Shown: positions 8,909 through 17,510, counted from the first letter of the stretch. The stretch: 64,000 bases of DNA from Shouchella shacheensis (GCF_001484965.1 NZ_LLYY01000025.1:1-64000); one strand, 5' to 3'. The notes: generated from the letters alone by a model not told the origin. A program made the numbers and translations.

Positions 8909-8923
8909 ATGAAAGCGTTATTT
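8909..8923 (+). promoter_or_regulatory. cre-like CcpA site ahead of the Ldh-family gene
   Basis: ATGAAAGCGTTATTT fits WTGNAANCGNWNNCW with one mismatch (T for C). It lies between the GntR palindrome and the start codon at 8947. Confidence 0.55.
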
Positions 8924-8946
8924 ATCTCTTAGGAGGAGGGACTATC

Positions 8947-9957
8947 ATGACAAGCCTTATCACAGAGAAAACATTAAAAGAAAAAACCATTTCCATCTTT
9001 AAGGCAAATGGCGTCCGCCAAGAAGAAGCCGAGATCGTCGCTGATGTTTTGGTGCACGCCAACTTGCGCGGCGTCGACTCTCACGGAGTACTGCGGGTGG
9101 AGCACTATATCAAGAGGGTCCAACAAGGTGGCTTGCATATTGCTGCACATCCAAGTATGGAGCAAACCACCTCAAGTACGGCCACCTATGACGGCGACAA
9201 CGGCTTTGGCCACGTCATCTCCAAACGCGCCATGGAGCACGCGACTGAGATGGCAAGAGGCCAAGGCGTCGGCGTTGTTGCTGTCAAGAACAGCAGCCAC
9301 TGTGGCGCTCTCTCTTATTTCGTAAATCAGGCGGCTGAAAAAGGAATGATTGGCGTTGCGATGGCGCAAACCGACAAGGTCGTCGTTCCTTTCGGCGGAG
9401 CAGAGCCTTTTTTCGGAACAAACCCGATCGCCTTCGGGTTTCCTGCCAAAGAGGAGAAGCCCGTCATTCTTGATCTTGCTACAAGTAATGTTGCACTAGG
9501 AAAAATTCTCAATGCCCGTGAGTACGGAAAGGACATTCCTCCAGGCTGGGGGGTAGATGCCAAAGGACAAACGACGACCGACCCAAATGATGTTAGCTCC
9601 CTCTCCCCGTTCGGTGGTGCGAAAGGCTACGGACTTGCGATGGTAGTTGAGATTTTCTCCGCACTGCTTACCGGCTCTGCCTTCGGTCCACATGTTTCAA
9701 AAATGTATGGCGATTACAATCGCAATCGTGAACTTGGCCAATTTTATATGATCGTGAACCCTGAGAAATTCACGATGGCCAGTACCTTTCTAGAGAACAT
9801 CGATCGAATGGTCCGTGAAATTCGTTCCGTCCCACCCGCCCCTGGATTTGAGCGCGTGATGGTGCCTGGAGAGCCAGAAGCGTTAGAGGAAGAGAAAAGG
9901 AAACGAGAAGGAATCCCGTTGCCGGATGGGGTCTGGGCGTATTTGAGCGGGGAATAA
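8947..9957 (+). CDS. Ldh/malate-type NAD(P)-dependent oxidoreductase (YjmC-like)
   Basis: 336 residues, full length for the Ldh_2/YiaK superfamily, which reduces or oxidises 2-oxo/2-hydroxy acids with NAD(P). Seen are LRGVDSHGV with the catalytic His, GDNGFGH, NSSHCGALSYF, GTNPIAFGFP and GGAKGYGLAM. The ribosome binding site is AGGAGGAGG. Its B. subtilis counterpart yjmC sits in the hexuronate operon; here the gene is divergent but shares the palindromic operator with the GntR gene. The substrate is probably a keto-acid or hexonate intermediate of the same pathway. Confidence 0.87.
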   Translation: MTSLITEKTLKEKTISIFKANGVRQEEAEIVADVLVHANLRGVDSHGVLRVEHYIKRVQQGGLHIAAHPSMEQTTSSTATYDGDNGFGHVISKRAMEHATEMARGQGVGVVAVKNSSHCGALSYFVNQAAEKGMIGVAMAQTDKVVVPFGGAEPFFGTNPIAFGFPAKEEKPVILDLATSNVALGKILNAREYGKDIPPGWGVDAKGQTTTDPNDVSSLSPFGGAKGYGLAMVVEIFSALLTGSAFGPHVSKMYGDYNRNRELGQFYMIVNPEKFTMASTFLENIDRMVREIRSVPPAPGFERVMVPGEPEALEEEKRKREGIPLPDGVWAYLSGE

Positions 9958-9961
9958 CGAC

Positions 9962-9998
9962 AAACAAACGCTGGCGAAAGAGCCAGCGCTTGTTATCA
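9962..9998 (+). terminator. Terminator after the Ldh-family gene
   Basis: CGCTGGC, loop GAAAGA, GCCAGCG followed by a moderately T-rich CTTGTTAT. It lies 12 bp after the stop codon. Confidence 0.55.
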
Positions 9999-10388
9999 CC
10001 GGAAAATCTGGATGGATTCAAACATAAGAACGCAGTCTCGAGCCATGCTGTACGTCTGGGGTTTAGCAATGTAGCACTAACAAAATAGAGCCGCCCGATT
10101 ACTTGGAGAAGCAAAACCGTGGCGCAAGAATAAAGAGCGCAAAGTAAGCCTCATTTCTGCAACCTTAGACGCGGGAAGGGTTTCACGACATTTTCACCAG
10201 GACGAAAAGGTCGGAATTTCTTTCATAAAAGTGCCTAACGGGTCGGTTTTTCTTCTATAAATAAATCGACCACTTCTTGGCTCTTCTATGTCCATCTTCT
10301 TAGCCTCTTGTGATTCATCTCCAATGATGACGCAACAAAATTCGAAGACACGGGAAGCCCCCCGTCTGGTTTTAAACGGCTTGTTCTT
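9999..10388. other. Intergenic stretch without a recognised gene
   Basis: About 390 bp. No RNA motif or repeat was recognised. On the minus strand one frame stays open for roughly 55 codons immediately past the pdxA2-type gene but has no start signal and no family I know. It may be a decayed gene end. Confidence 0.4.
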
Positions 10389-11387
10389 TTAGTTCTTCGG
10401 AGCAAGCTCGATGGCATCACGGTACGCCGCAAGCAAGCTACGCTCATCGGCAATGTTTTTACCTGCGATATCGAATGCGGTTCCGTGGTCCACAGAAGTG
10501 CGGACAATCCCACCTTTAAGACCGACGGTGATGTTCACCCCAGCCTCTAGGCCCATGACTTTAATGGGTACATGCCCCTGGTCGTGGTAGCAGGCCACAA
10601 CGATGTCAAAATCTCCTCGTGCCGCACGGAAAAACAACGTGTCCGCGGGATAAGGGCCTTCGACGTTGATGCCTTCTGCTTTTGCCTTTTCAATCGCCGG
10701 GATGAGCTTTTCTTCTTCTTCCCCTTCCCCGAACAACCCGTTTTCTCCAGCGTGAGGATTAATGCCACACACGGCAATTTTAGGGTTGTTCATTCCCGCG
10801 TTTTTCAACGTTTCATCAGCAAGTGTGATCACTTTATGAGTTCTCTCCGGATTAATGGTGTCTATCGCCTTCCGAAGGCCGATGTGAGTGGTTAAATGAA
10901 TTACTTTTAAGTTCGGCGCTGACAGCATCATGGAAAAATCGACAGTCTCCGTCAGTTCAGCCAATATTTCTGTATGACCTGGATACATATGTCCTGCTTT
11001 TTGCATCGCCTCTTTATTTAACGGAGCGGTGCAAATTGCATTGATCTTCTTTTCTTTTGCCAGTGCTACAGCTTTTTCAACGTAGCGAAAGGCGGCGTCT
11101 CCGGCTTTTGGGTGGACTTCTCCAAACGGTAGATCAGCGTCAAGAAGGTCGAGGTCTAAAACTTCGATGGTTCCTCGATGAAAGACACATTCCTCTATGC
11201 CTTCAACAGCAACAACGCTCACCTCGGCGCCCGTTACCTCGACTGCACGTTCAATGAGACTTACATCTCCAATGACGAGCGGACGTCCGGCTTCAAACAT
11301 CTCGCCACTCGCAAAGGCTTTGACGATGATCTCTGGACCTACGCCAGCTCCGTCCCCCATCGTGATTCCAATGATTGGCTTATCCAT
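10389..11387 (-). CDS. PdxA2-type 4-phospho-threonate/erythronate dehydrogenase
   Basis: 332 residues of the PdxA family (NAD-dependent, metal-requiring oxidative decarboxylase). Visible are MGDGAGVGPEI, TAPLNKEA, GHTEILAEL with metal-binding His, CGINPHAGENG and CYHDQGHVPIK. It is placed next to a DUF1537 kinase rather than vitamin B6 genes. It therefore most likely oxidises 4-phospho-D-threonate or erythronate to dihydroxyacetone phosphate and CO2, the PdxA2 role, not pyridoxine synthesis. It starts 3 bp after the kinase stop, last gene of the operon. Confidence 0.88.
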   Translation of the reverse strand: MDKPIIGITMGDGAGVGPEIIVKAFASGEMFEAGRPLVIGDVSLIERAVEVTGAEVSVVAVEGIEECVFHRGTIEVLDLDLLDADLPFGEVHPKAGDAAFRYVEKAVALAKEKKINAICTAPLNKEAMQKAGHMYPGHTEILAELTETVDFSMMLSAPNLKVIHLTTHIGLRKAIDTINPERTHKVITLADETLKNAGMNNPKIAVCGINPHAGENGLFGEGEEEEKLIPAIEKAKAEGINVEGPYPADTLFFRAARGDFDIVVACYHDQGHVPIKVMGLEAGVNITVGLKGGIVRTSVDHGTAFDIAGKNIADERSLLAAYRDAIELAPKN

Positions 11388-11390
11388 TCG

Positions 11391-12680
11391 TTATCCCTCC
11401 AGGAAAAATTGATGTATCTTTACAAACGTTTCTTCGTTCCCAAAGGCCCCGGCCTTGGTAATCGCATAGCTGTTCTCCAATTGTCCGACGAACTGTGCCA
11501 CCGGTATGCCCGTTTCAAACTCGTCAAGCAGACGAAGCTCCTCTATGGCAAGTTTTTTGCAAAGGGCTTTGGCCGTGTCTCCGCCAGTCATTACAATCGC
11601 TTGAAACGATTGCGCCCTAATCAACGCCTCCCCCGCAACGGCTAGTAGCGACACAATTCGTCGTGCGACTGCATGACGCTCGACCTGGTTCTGGCTCGCA
11701 TAGTCATGCACGGCCTCAACTTCTGAGCGAGCCGCACCTGAATACACAACTGGAACCCGGCCTTGATGGAGCACTTTTTGAGCGTCAACAATCACTCGCT
11801 CGCATTCTCTCGCTCGTACACCCTCGTCCACATGAATCGCTTTTGCCGCGTTAATCTTGATTCCTTGTGTTTGCGGAAGCTTAAGGAGATTCGCTACTTG
11901 CTTTTGGCTCACCTCGCTCATGCTACCGACAAGAAACAGAAGCGGATCTTTGGAACGCTGGGGGATAACGAATTTCTTTGCTTCTCTCCCCCGCTCAAAT
12001 GTTAACGCGGAAGAGAGACCAGCGGAACCCGCAAGAAGGAGGCGAGCTGATTGTTGTTTCGCAAAAGCAGCAAGCCGATTGAGAGTGTGTTCATTTGTCG
12101 CGTCACAAATGAAGATCGGCGTCGCTCCTCTTTTTTGTTCATTGATCCATGCAACAATCTCTTGATCCTCTTTCTCCCACAGTTCTTCTGTCACTTCAAT
12201 CAACGGGCCTTTAAACTGGCGCTTTAAATGATCTCGAATTCTTGAGTCTGCGACCGGGTCCGCTTTGTTCTCTGCAAACTCCGTCTCCCCAATGGGTGAA
12301 CCATCCACGTAGAGAGTTCCTTCTTTGACAATGCGCTTGTTTTTAGGGAAGCTGGGGGTCAAAAAAACGTACTCCGGTTGCCATACTTCAATCATCGCCT
12401 CCATCTCAGCCCCTACATTGCCACGAAGGGTGGAATCGATCTTTTTAAAGACTGTGGAAGGCTGACAAGCCCCAACCGAAGCCATCACTTCATAGATTTT
12501 CTCTTTCGCCTGGTGAGGAGGAAGCCCTCGACTGTCGGTATCGACAACGACTGCATCAGGGAGCTGTTCTGACTTGCTTTCTCCATTCAACCAGACGGAC
12601 GTTTCAAGCCCCGCTTTCGCTAGCTGGACGCCACTGTCGTTCGCCCCTGTTAAGTCATCGGCTAAAATTGCGATTTCCAT
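11391..12680 (-). CDS. Four-carbon acid sugar kinase (DUF1537, DtnK/OtnK-like)
   Basis: 429 residues of the four-carbon acid sugar kinase family that phosphorylates D-threonate, D-erythronate or related acids with ATP. Family signatures are the N-terminal ILADDLTGANDSGVQLAKAG, DSRGLP, KKIDSTLRGNVGAE and the C-terminal nucleotide site MTGGDTAKAL. Its product is the substrate of the adjacent PdxA2-type enzyme. Which stereoisomer is used cannot be read from sequence. Confidence 0.9.
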   Translation of the reverse strand: MEIAILADDLTGANDSGVQLAKAGLETSVWLNGESKSEQLPDAVVVDTDSRGLPPHQAKEKIYEVMASVGACQPSTVFKKIDSTLRGNVGAEMEAMIEVWQPEYVFLTPSFPKNKRIVKEGTLYVDGSPIGETEFAENKADPVADSRIRDHLKRQFKGPLIEVTEELWEKEDQEIVAWINEQKRGATPIFICDATNEHTLNRLAAFAKQQSARLLLAGSAGLSSALTFERGREAKKFVIPQRSKDPLLFLVGSMSEVSQKQVANLLKLPQTQGIKINAAKAIHVDEGVRARECERVIVDAQKVLHQGRVPVVYSGAARSEVEAVHDYASQNQVERHAVARRIVSLLAVAGEALIRAQSFQAIVMTGGDTAKALCKKLAIEELRLLDEFETGIPVAQFVGQLENSYAITKAGAFGNEETFVKIHQFFLEG

Positions 12681-12694
12681 TCAGAATCCCCCAC

Positions 12695-13669
12695 TTACGT
12701 TTGCTCGATCGTCGGTTTCTTTTTTTTCAATCGCTTTGCTAAAAACCCAACAAAAATCGGAAGCAAGATTGACGTTGTCACAACACTGGCCGCTACCTGA
12801 ACGGTTGCTAACTCCACATTATAGGCAAACGCTGAGCTCGCAGCTGCAATCGCCGCAGGTGTTGCCACTGCATTCCCTGCCGTGGAGCCTTCTGATGCCC
12901 CGACAAGCGGATTCCACTTAAAGAGTTTAAAGGCAAAATATCCGCCAAGGCCGGTAACAAGGACCACTAGTACACCGAGCAGCACTCCCGGCAATCCACC
13001 TTCTACAATCGATGTAAAGCTAATGTTCATCCCAAGGGCAAAGGCAAAGAACGGAATGAGCATATCGCTCCCTTTGCCAAGAAAGCTGCGCATTTCTTCA
13101 TCAATATTTCCTAGAACAAACCCGACCACAATCGGAAGCAAAACACCGAGGAATGCGGTGATGGAGAAAAATCCACCTTCAAGCCCCATTGCTCCCACGA
13201 TAGAGAGAGTCAACATTGTGAACAACGGTCCATCATTCATGGCAAGGACCGAATAGGCAGCCTTGTCTTCGCCTTTTCCGTATTGCCCGGCAAGCGCCAC
13301 GTACAACCCGCCGTTCGAATTTGTCATAGCCGCAAGAACAGCAATCGGCGCCAGGCCGAGGAACAACCCTTCAGGTCCTCCTGCCAATAAATACACGATC
13401 ACACCGACAACCCCACCAAACATCCATTTAACCATCAACAACGTGAACCCTTTTCCAAAGGAAACGCCAAAGCTTCGAACGTTAATTTGCGATCCCGCAC
13501 AAAGCAAGAACAACGCAATCAGAGTAGTCGCCCCGTCTACGAACAGTGCTTCTGTGAAGTTGCCAATCCGTAGCGCCTCTGGCGCGACAGTATTTATGAA
13601 TGCTCCTAGTAGCAAAGGCACAACCATCATACCGCCAGGAATTTTCTCAATGCTTTGTTTTAATCTCAT
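12695..13669 (-). CDS. KdgT-type 2-keto-3-deoxygluconate/sugar-acid permease
   Basis: 324 residues with about ten hydrophobic segments, matching the KdgT family of proton-coupled sugar-acid permeases. GGPEGLFLGLAPIAVLAAMTNSNGGLY and GASEGSTAGNAVATPAAIA are typical. The start at 13669 has GGGGAG upstream; the reading frame extends 27 codons further but into non-conserved sequence. First gene of the permease-kinase-PdxA2 operon, so the real cargo is more likely a four-carbon acid than 2-keto-3-deoxygluconate (inference). Confidence 0.88.
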   Translation of the reverse strand: MRLKQSIEKIPGGMMVVPLLLGAFINTVAPEALRIGNFTEALFVDGATTLIALFLLCAGSQINVRSFGVSFGKGFTLLMVKWMFGGVVGVIVYLLAGGPEGLFLGLAPIAVLAAMTNSNGGLYVALAGQYGKGEDKAAYSVLAMNDGPLFTMLTLSIVGAMGLEGGFFSITAFLGVLLPIVVGFVLGNIDEEMRSFLGKGSDMLIPFFAFALGMNISFTSIVEGGLPGVLLGVLVVLVTGLGGYFAFKLFKWNPLVGASEGSTAGNAVATPAAIAAASSAFAYNVELATVQVAASVVTTSILLPIFVGFLAKRLKKKKPTIEQT

Positions 13670-13703
13670 TTCGCTCCCCATCTCTGTTTCATTTTTAAAC
13701 AGT

Positions 13704-13739
13704 ATTATAAAAAGAAAACGCTTAATAGTATCGCTTACA
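13704..13739 (-). promoter_or_regulatory. Promoter with overlapping cre-like site ahead of the kdgT-type gene
   Basis: On the minus strand a perfect -10 TATAAT (13704-13709) has only a poor -35 region at about 13727-13732, suggesting an activator-dependent promoter. A cre-like TGTAAGCGATACTA (13726-13739, one mismatch) overlaps the -35 region. Just upstream, ATAGTAT and ATACTAT form a dyad (13726-13756) that could be the regulator's site. No sigma-54 -24/-12 pair is visible. Confidence 0.55.
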
Positions 13740-13773
13740 TGGAGTATCATACTATTTTCTGCTGCAAATGCAA

Positions 13774-13822
13774 GAGGAAACTAAAATAACGTTGCTATAT
13801 GCAACGTTATTTTAGTTTCCTC
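13774..13822. terminator. Perfect 22-bp palindrome at the end of the regulator gene
   Basis: A perfect inverted repeat, GAGGAAACTAAAATAACG followed by TTGC in each arm, with a TATAT loop. It spans the last codons and stop of the PrpR_N-type gene. A GC-containing inner stem flanked by A-rich and T-rich sequence on both sides fits an intrinsic terminator usable in both directions. An operator role for the permease operon cannot be excluded. Confidence 0.65.
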
Positions 13823-15399
13823 CAAAGAGTGGTTCGATTAATTCCCAGTCGTTCAGCGGCTTTTGACTGGTTGAAATTCTCCTCTTCAAGCACCAGTTGG
13901 ATGAATTCTTTTTCCAATTCCTCTAATGATTGACGCAAGTTTACCTTGACGTAGCCTTCCTGTCCCCCGTCTTCGTCCATTAAGATGTAAGAGCCCCTGG
14001 CCTGCTTCACTTTTTCATAGATGGTTTCTCTTAAATGGAGGATTTGCTCCCCGGGACGGACAACGAGCGGTCCTTTGACCCCAATGACTTGCTTGCCAAA
14101 AATTGTATTGGCCTCGGCAATGAATCGGCGTACGAATCCACCCCACTCCTCCTCTCGTTCTTGAAGTTCAGGTAAGACAATCGATGATTCAATCGACCCT
14201 CCCACTTCAGAAATTTCCGTGAATAGGACCACTTGCGCTTTGTGCCCTTCCACCTTCTTCAAAACCAGACGCTGTTCTTCCAGGGGGATCCGTTCGAAAT
14301 GGATGAGATACAAAGGGAGCCTTAACTCAAAAATCGCGGAATAATCCTGACACAGCTCTACATCCACCTCCAAGGCCGTCTCCCCAAGGAATTCTGCAGC
14401 TATGCTGCGTTCTCCAGAACCTTTCATTCCCCTAATTACAATAGGGGAATGGCCCTTTTCCTTGCAGCTAGCAAACTGAGACTGCAGAGCGGAATGAGTC
14501 CCTAAAACAAGCGGAAGGGAGAGGCCATCCGACTGAAAAAAGGACACCGATGGGGGAAGCGCCCGCTCCACCGGTTGAAAGGAGACGAGGCGAAACGGTT
14601 GTGAATCAAGAACGAGGGGTTCCACACTTACGTTTACTCTATCTTTCTCAAATGCAATAAATGGCGAAGTTTCCTTGCTTACCCTGTGAAGCAAACGATC
14701 GATGCCTTCTTTGTCGCCCGCCATCCATTCTGTAAATGCTTGGCTCCTAAGGTGAACATGATCGTCTTGATCCACAAGAACATACGGAAGATCGACCTGC
14801 TCAGCACACTTCTTAAAGAGCGCTGCTTTCTTGGCTTCCGCAGCTACGTATCCTCCGATTTCTTCCGCTTGTTCAAACGCCTGCCTAACGGACTCCTCCC
14901 CTGATGTAATCAATACCCCTTCCAACTCGAATTTTTGCGCGAGTGTCGTAGTAATCGTGTCCCCGACGATCAACTTCCGCCCCTCCGCCTTTGCCTGGAT
15001 AATGGCCGGCTCCACTTCATTTTCCGCTTCCACGGCCGTAATGGGGATCTCCGTCCCGATCAGCTCAGAAATTTTATTAAAGTTGTGCGAGATATTTTCA
15101 AACGCAATGATTTCCGCTTTGTCTTCTTCGGCTTGAATTAACAAGATCGTCCGTAAAATATCATACCCAGAAATCGGAATCTCGATGACCGGCTTGTCTG
15201 TCCACTTTCTAATGACATTGGCTGTTCCGCCTCGACTGATAAACAGATCCGCCTTTACTAGCGATTCATCACCCAGCAATGGCACGGCTTCTTCTAAATC
15301 AGCCAAATGAACGCTGATGTGCGCATTGGGAAACTCCCGCTCCATGCGTTTCACCGTTTCGATCATCCCCTTGTACGGGGCAATGACTGCTATGTTCAT
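13807..15399 (-). CDS. PrpR_N-domain transcriptional regulator with degenerate AAA+ domain and Fis-type HTH
   Basis: 530 residues. An N-terminal PrpR_N sensor (about 1-170; RGGTANVIRK, EIPISGYDILR) is followed by a PAS-like linker. A central region has the length of a sigma-54 AAA+ domain but has lost its motifs: the Walker A equivalent reads GMKGSGER without Lys, the Walker B equivalent reads LYLIHFERIP, and no GAFTGA loop is seen. A C-terminal Fis/HTH_8 helix-turn-helix follows (NQSKAAERLGINRTTLWRKLK). It lies upstream of the permease-kinase-PdxA2 operon and is probably its activator, working with sigma-A rather than sigma-54 (inference). Confidence 0.85.
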   Translation of the reverse strand: MNIAVIAPYKGMIETVKRMEREFPNAHISVHLADLEEAVPLLGDESLVKADLFISRGGTANVIRKWTDKPVIEIPISGYDILRTILLIQAEEDKAEIIAFENISHNFNKISELIGTEIPITAVEAENEVEPAIIQAKAEGRKLIVGDTITTTLAQKFELEGVLITSGEESVRQAFEQAEEIGGYVAAEAKKAALFKKCAEQVDLPYVLVDQDDHVHLRSQAFTEWMAGDKEGIDRLLHRVSKETSPFIAFEKDRVNVSVEPLVLDSQPFRLVSFQPVERALPPSVSFFQSDGLSLPLVLGTHSALQSQFASCKEKGHSPIVIRGMKGSGERSIAAEFLGETALEVDVELCQDYSAIFELRLPLYLIHFERIPLEEQRLVLKKVEGHKAQVVLFTEISEVGGSIESSIVLPELQEREEEWGGFVRRFIAEANTIFGKQVIGVKGPLVVRPGEQILHLRETIYEKVKQARGSYILMDEDGGQEGYVKVNLRQSLEELEKEFIQLVLEEENFNQSKAAERLGINRTTLWRKLK

Positions 15400-15542
15400 C
15401 CTCATCAACTCCCACACTCCAAGTTCTCTTAGCTAACTATATGATTCAAAAGAGGAAGAAGCAAGTGAAGGTTTTCATGCTTACAGTGACTCTTTACTAA
15501 GTAACTCAACTTTCTACAAACGTTAGGAATCTGGGCTTTTCC

Positions 15543-15571
15543 TTAACCTGAGCCAACTGGCCTCGTACAAT
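15543..15571 (+). promoter_or_regulatory. Putative promoter of the Uma2-family gene
   Basis: TTAACC (15543-15548), 17 bases, TACAAT (15566-15571); the start codon chosen is 64 bp further on. Confidence 0.45.
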
Positions 15572-15634
15572 GCCATGAGTAGCGAATATTCAAATGAAGT
15601 GGTACACTACAAACACGGAAAGAGGGAACTGCCA

Positions 15635-16225
15635 ATGACCCATAGAAAATTAGACCTGGAAAAGAACATCATCAAAGAAAACAACCTCACCTACGACGAC
15701 TATGCTGCGCTGGACGACCAAAAACGCTACGAACTGGCGGGGGGGAAGCTGGAATTGATGAGCCCATCCCCATCGACGATCCATCAGTTGGTAAGCGCTG
15801 AACTAAATGAGGCAATAACCCATAGCTGCAAGCCGGACTACTTTATATTTTGTGCACCAATTGATGTCATCTTTTCCTCAAAAGATGTACGTCAGCCCGA
15901 TATTGCCCTTGTCGACCGTAAGCGAGTGGAGATTCTGACAAACCGCGGTATCGAAGGATCGCCCGATCTCGTGGTTGAAATTCTTTCCCCCTCCTCTTTA
16001 AAACGAGATAAAATTGACAAATTAAAGTCTTATGCCGATTACAGTGTTCCCGAATACTGGATTGTCGACCCAAGCCATGGATCGCTTGAACAATATGTGT
16101 TGAGAGACAAGAGCTACGACATTATCAACATATTTCAGGACGACGAGACTGTTGCATCACCCACTATCGCCTGCATATCGTTTACCATGAAAAGGGTAAT
16201 GGACAACATCCCAAGCCTTCGATAA
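15635..16225 (+). CDS. Uma2-family (DUF820) PD-(D/E)XK nuclease-fold protein
   Basis: 196 residues. The DUF820/Uma2 pattern is clear: YELAGGKLELMSPSP, HQLVSAELNEAI, VRQPDIALVDR (catalytic Asp) and GSPDLVVEILSPSS (Asp/Glu), then DKLKSYADYSVPEYWIVDP. The start at 15635 has AGAGGGA upstream; the frame stays open 20 codons earlier without a site. The family is expanded in cyanobacteria and some Bacillales, and its function is unsettled. It stands alone here, with no transposon hallmarks. Confidence 0.85.
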   Translation: MTHRKLDLEKNIIKENNLTYDDYAALDDQKRYELAGGKLELMSPSPSTIHQLVSAELNEAITHSCKPDYFIFCAPIDVIFSSKDVRQPDIALVDRKRVEILTNRGIEGSPDLVVEILSPSSLKRDKIDKLKSYADYSVPEYWIVDPSHGSLEQYVLRDKSYDIINIFQDDETVASPTIACISFTMKRVMDNIPSLR

Positions 16226-16356
16226 ACGCCTGCTTATCTTATCCAAATGGTGACGTATAACTTCAGTTGCTCGAAATGGTTTGATAGGACCATCGACAGC
16301 TTGTGCCTTAGCAGTTACCATAGATTAAACATCAAAAGAAAAAGGGTGAGATAGAT

Positions 16357-17490
16357 ATTTTAAAGCGATTGTTTTTCGTGCTGTTCATCCTATTACTAGC
16401 TTTTTGGACGAAACCCTTTTGGGAAGACCCCGTTCGTGAATTTATTCCTGAAGCCGTTGGCGATACCCTTTATTCTGCACAGGACTTTACTACCCAAATG
16501 ATCGATGATTTCGATTTTGACCAAGCAAGAGAGCAAGTTACCTCTCTTTACTCTTCAATTATTGATTCTGTACAAGAACCAGAGCAAGAACAAGTAGAGC
16601 GGCCCGAACTGACAGCTCCAGACGAGCAGTCCTTTTCCATTGGAAATATAGAGTTAGGCGATACAAGAGACGAGGTTGAAGAAATGTACGGCGAGCCAGC
16701 AAGGAAAAGTGAGAACGAATATGGCGTCGATTGGTCCACTTACCATGAAAACTACCAGAACTTTATGATGGTCGCCTATGACGAACAGGACGTTGTTCGT
16801 GGACTGTTCACAAATCAGGATTTGCTTTCTTCTCAGTTTGACATTGGATTAGGGGACACAAAAGCTGTCGTGAACGAAACGTTGGGTGAACCAGAAGAAA
16901 TGATTCGCAATGACTGGTTTAATTATCAAGTCGATAGCGAAGGGGAGTACGATGTTTATCAAATAGATGGGAACTATGTAACGATCTTTTACGATATTCA
17001 CGAAGGAGATGAGCTGACAGCTATTCAATTAATCGATGAGGACTTGGAAGCTGCGAAAGATACTCTCTATACCCCTGGTAGCGAAGCGTTAAAAGAGGGG
17101 TTTGAATATCAATTATTTGACTTAACCAATGCGACTCGTGTGAAGCATGCCCTCCCTGTTTTAGAGTGGGACGAAGATGTAAGAGAAACGGCAAGAAAGC
17201 ACAGTACGGATATGGCGGAAAATCAATTTTTTGGTCATACGAATTTGCAAGGCGAGTCCCCTTTTGATCGAATGGAAGAAGATGAAATTGCATTTACAAG
17301 CGCTGGAGAAAATCTAGCGTACGGTCAATTTAGCAGTGTTTTCGCTCACCAAGGCTTAATGAATTCACTTGGGCATCGTGAAAATATCGTACACAATGGC
17401 TTTACTTCGATAGGAATTGGCGTTGATTTTAATGACAACAACCAACCATTTTTTACGGAGAAATTTTTTAGTGATCAGTGGTTATCGTAA
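16357..17490 (+). CDS. Membrane-anchored CAP-domain protein (YkwD/SCP-like)
   Basis: About 377 residues: one N-terminal membrane segment, a middle CAP-associated domain with two similar halves (IGNIELGDTRDEVEEMYGEP and DIGLGDTKAVVNETLGEP), and a C-terminal CAP domain (KHSTDMAENQFFGHTN, ENLAYG, GLMNSLGHRENI, GIGIGV). It acts outside the membrane, role unknown. Start choice: AAAGGGTGAG ends six bases before an in-frame ATT at 16357 that yields I/MLKRLFFVLFILLLAFW. The next standard start, TTG at 16369, is 18 bases away from that site. An unusual AUU start is therefore proposed. A terminator follows at 17511-17550. Confidence 0.82.
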   Translation: MLKRLFFVLFILLLAFWTKPFWEDPVREFIPEAVGDTLYSAQDFTTQMIDDFDFDQAREQVTSLYSSIIDSVQEPEQEQVERPELTAPDEQSFSIGNIELGDTRDEVEEMYGEPARKSENEYGVDWSTYHENYQNFMMVAYDEQDVVRGLFTNQDLLSSQFDIGLGDTKAVVNETLGEPEEMIRNDWFNYQVDSEGEYDVYQIDGNYVTIFYDIHEGDELTAIQLIDEDLEAAKDTLYTPGSEALKEGFEYQLFDLTNATRVKHALPVLEWDEDVRETARKHSTDMAENQFFGHTNLQGESPFDRMEEDEIAFTSAGENLAYGQFSSVFAHQGLMNSLGHRENIVHNGFTSIGIGVDFNDNNQPFFTEKFFSDQWLS

Positions 17491-17510
17491 CCGCAAAATG
17501 GAAGGTTGAA

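Noticed and set aside
13670-13773. Sigma-54 promoter for the kdgT-type operon
   Set aside because: No GG-N10-GC pair at -24/-12; a sigma-A -10 box is present instead.
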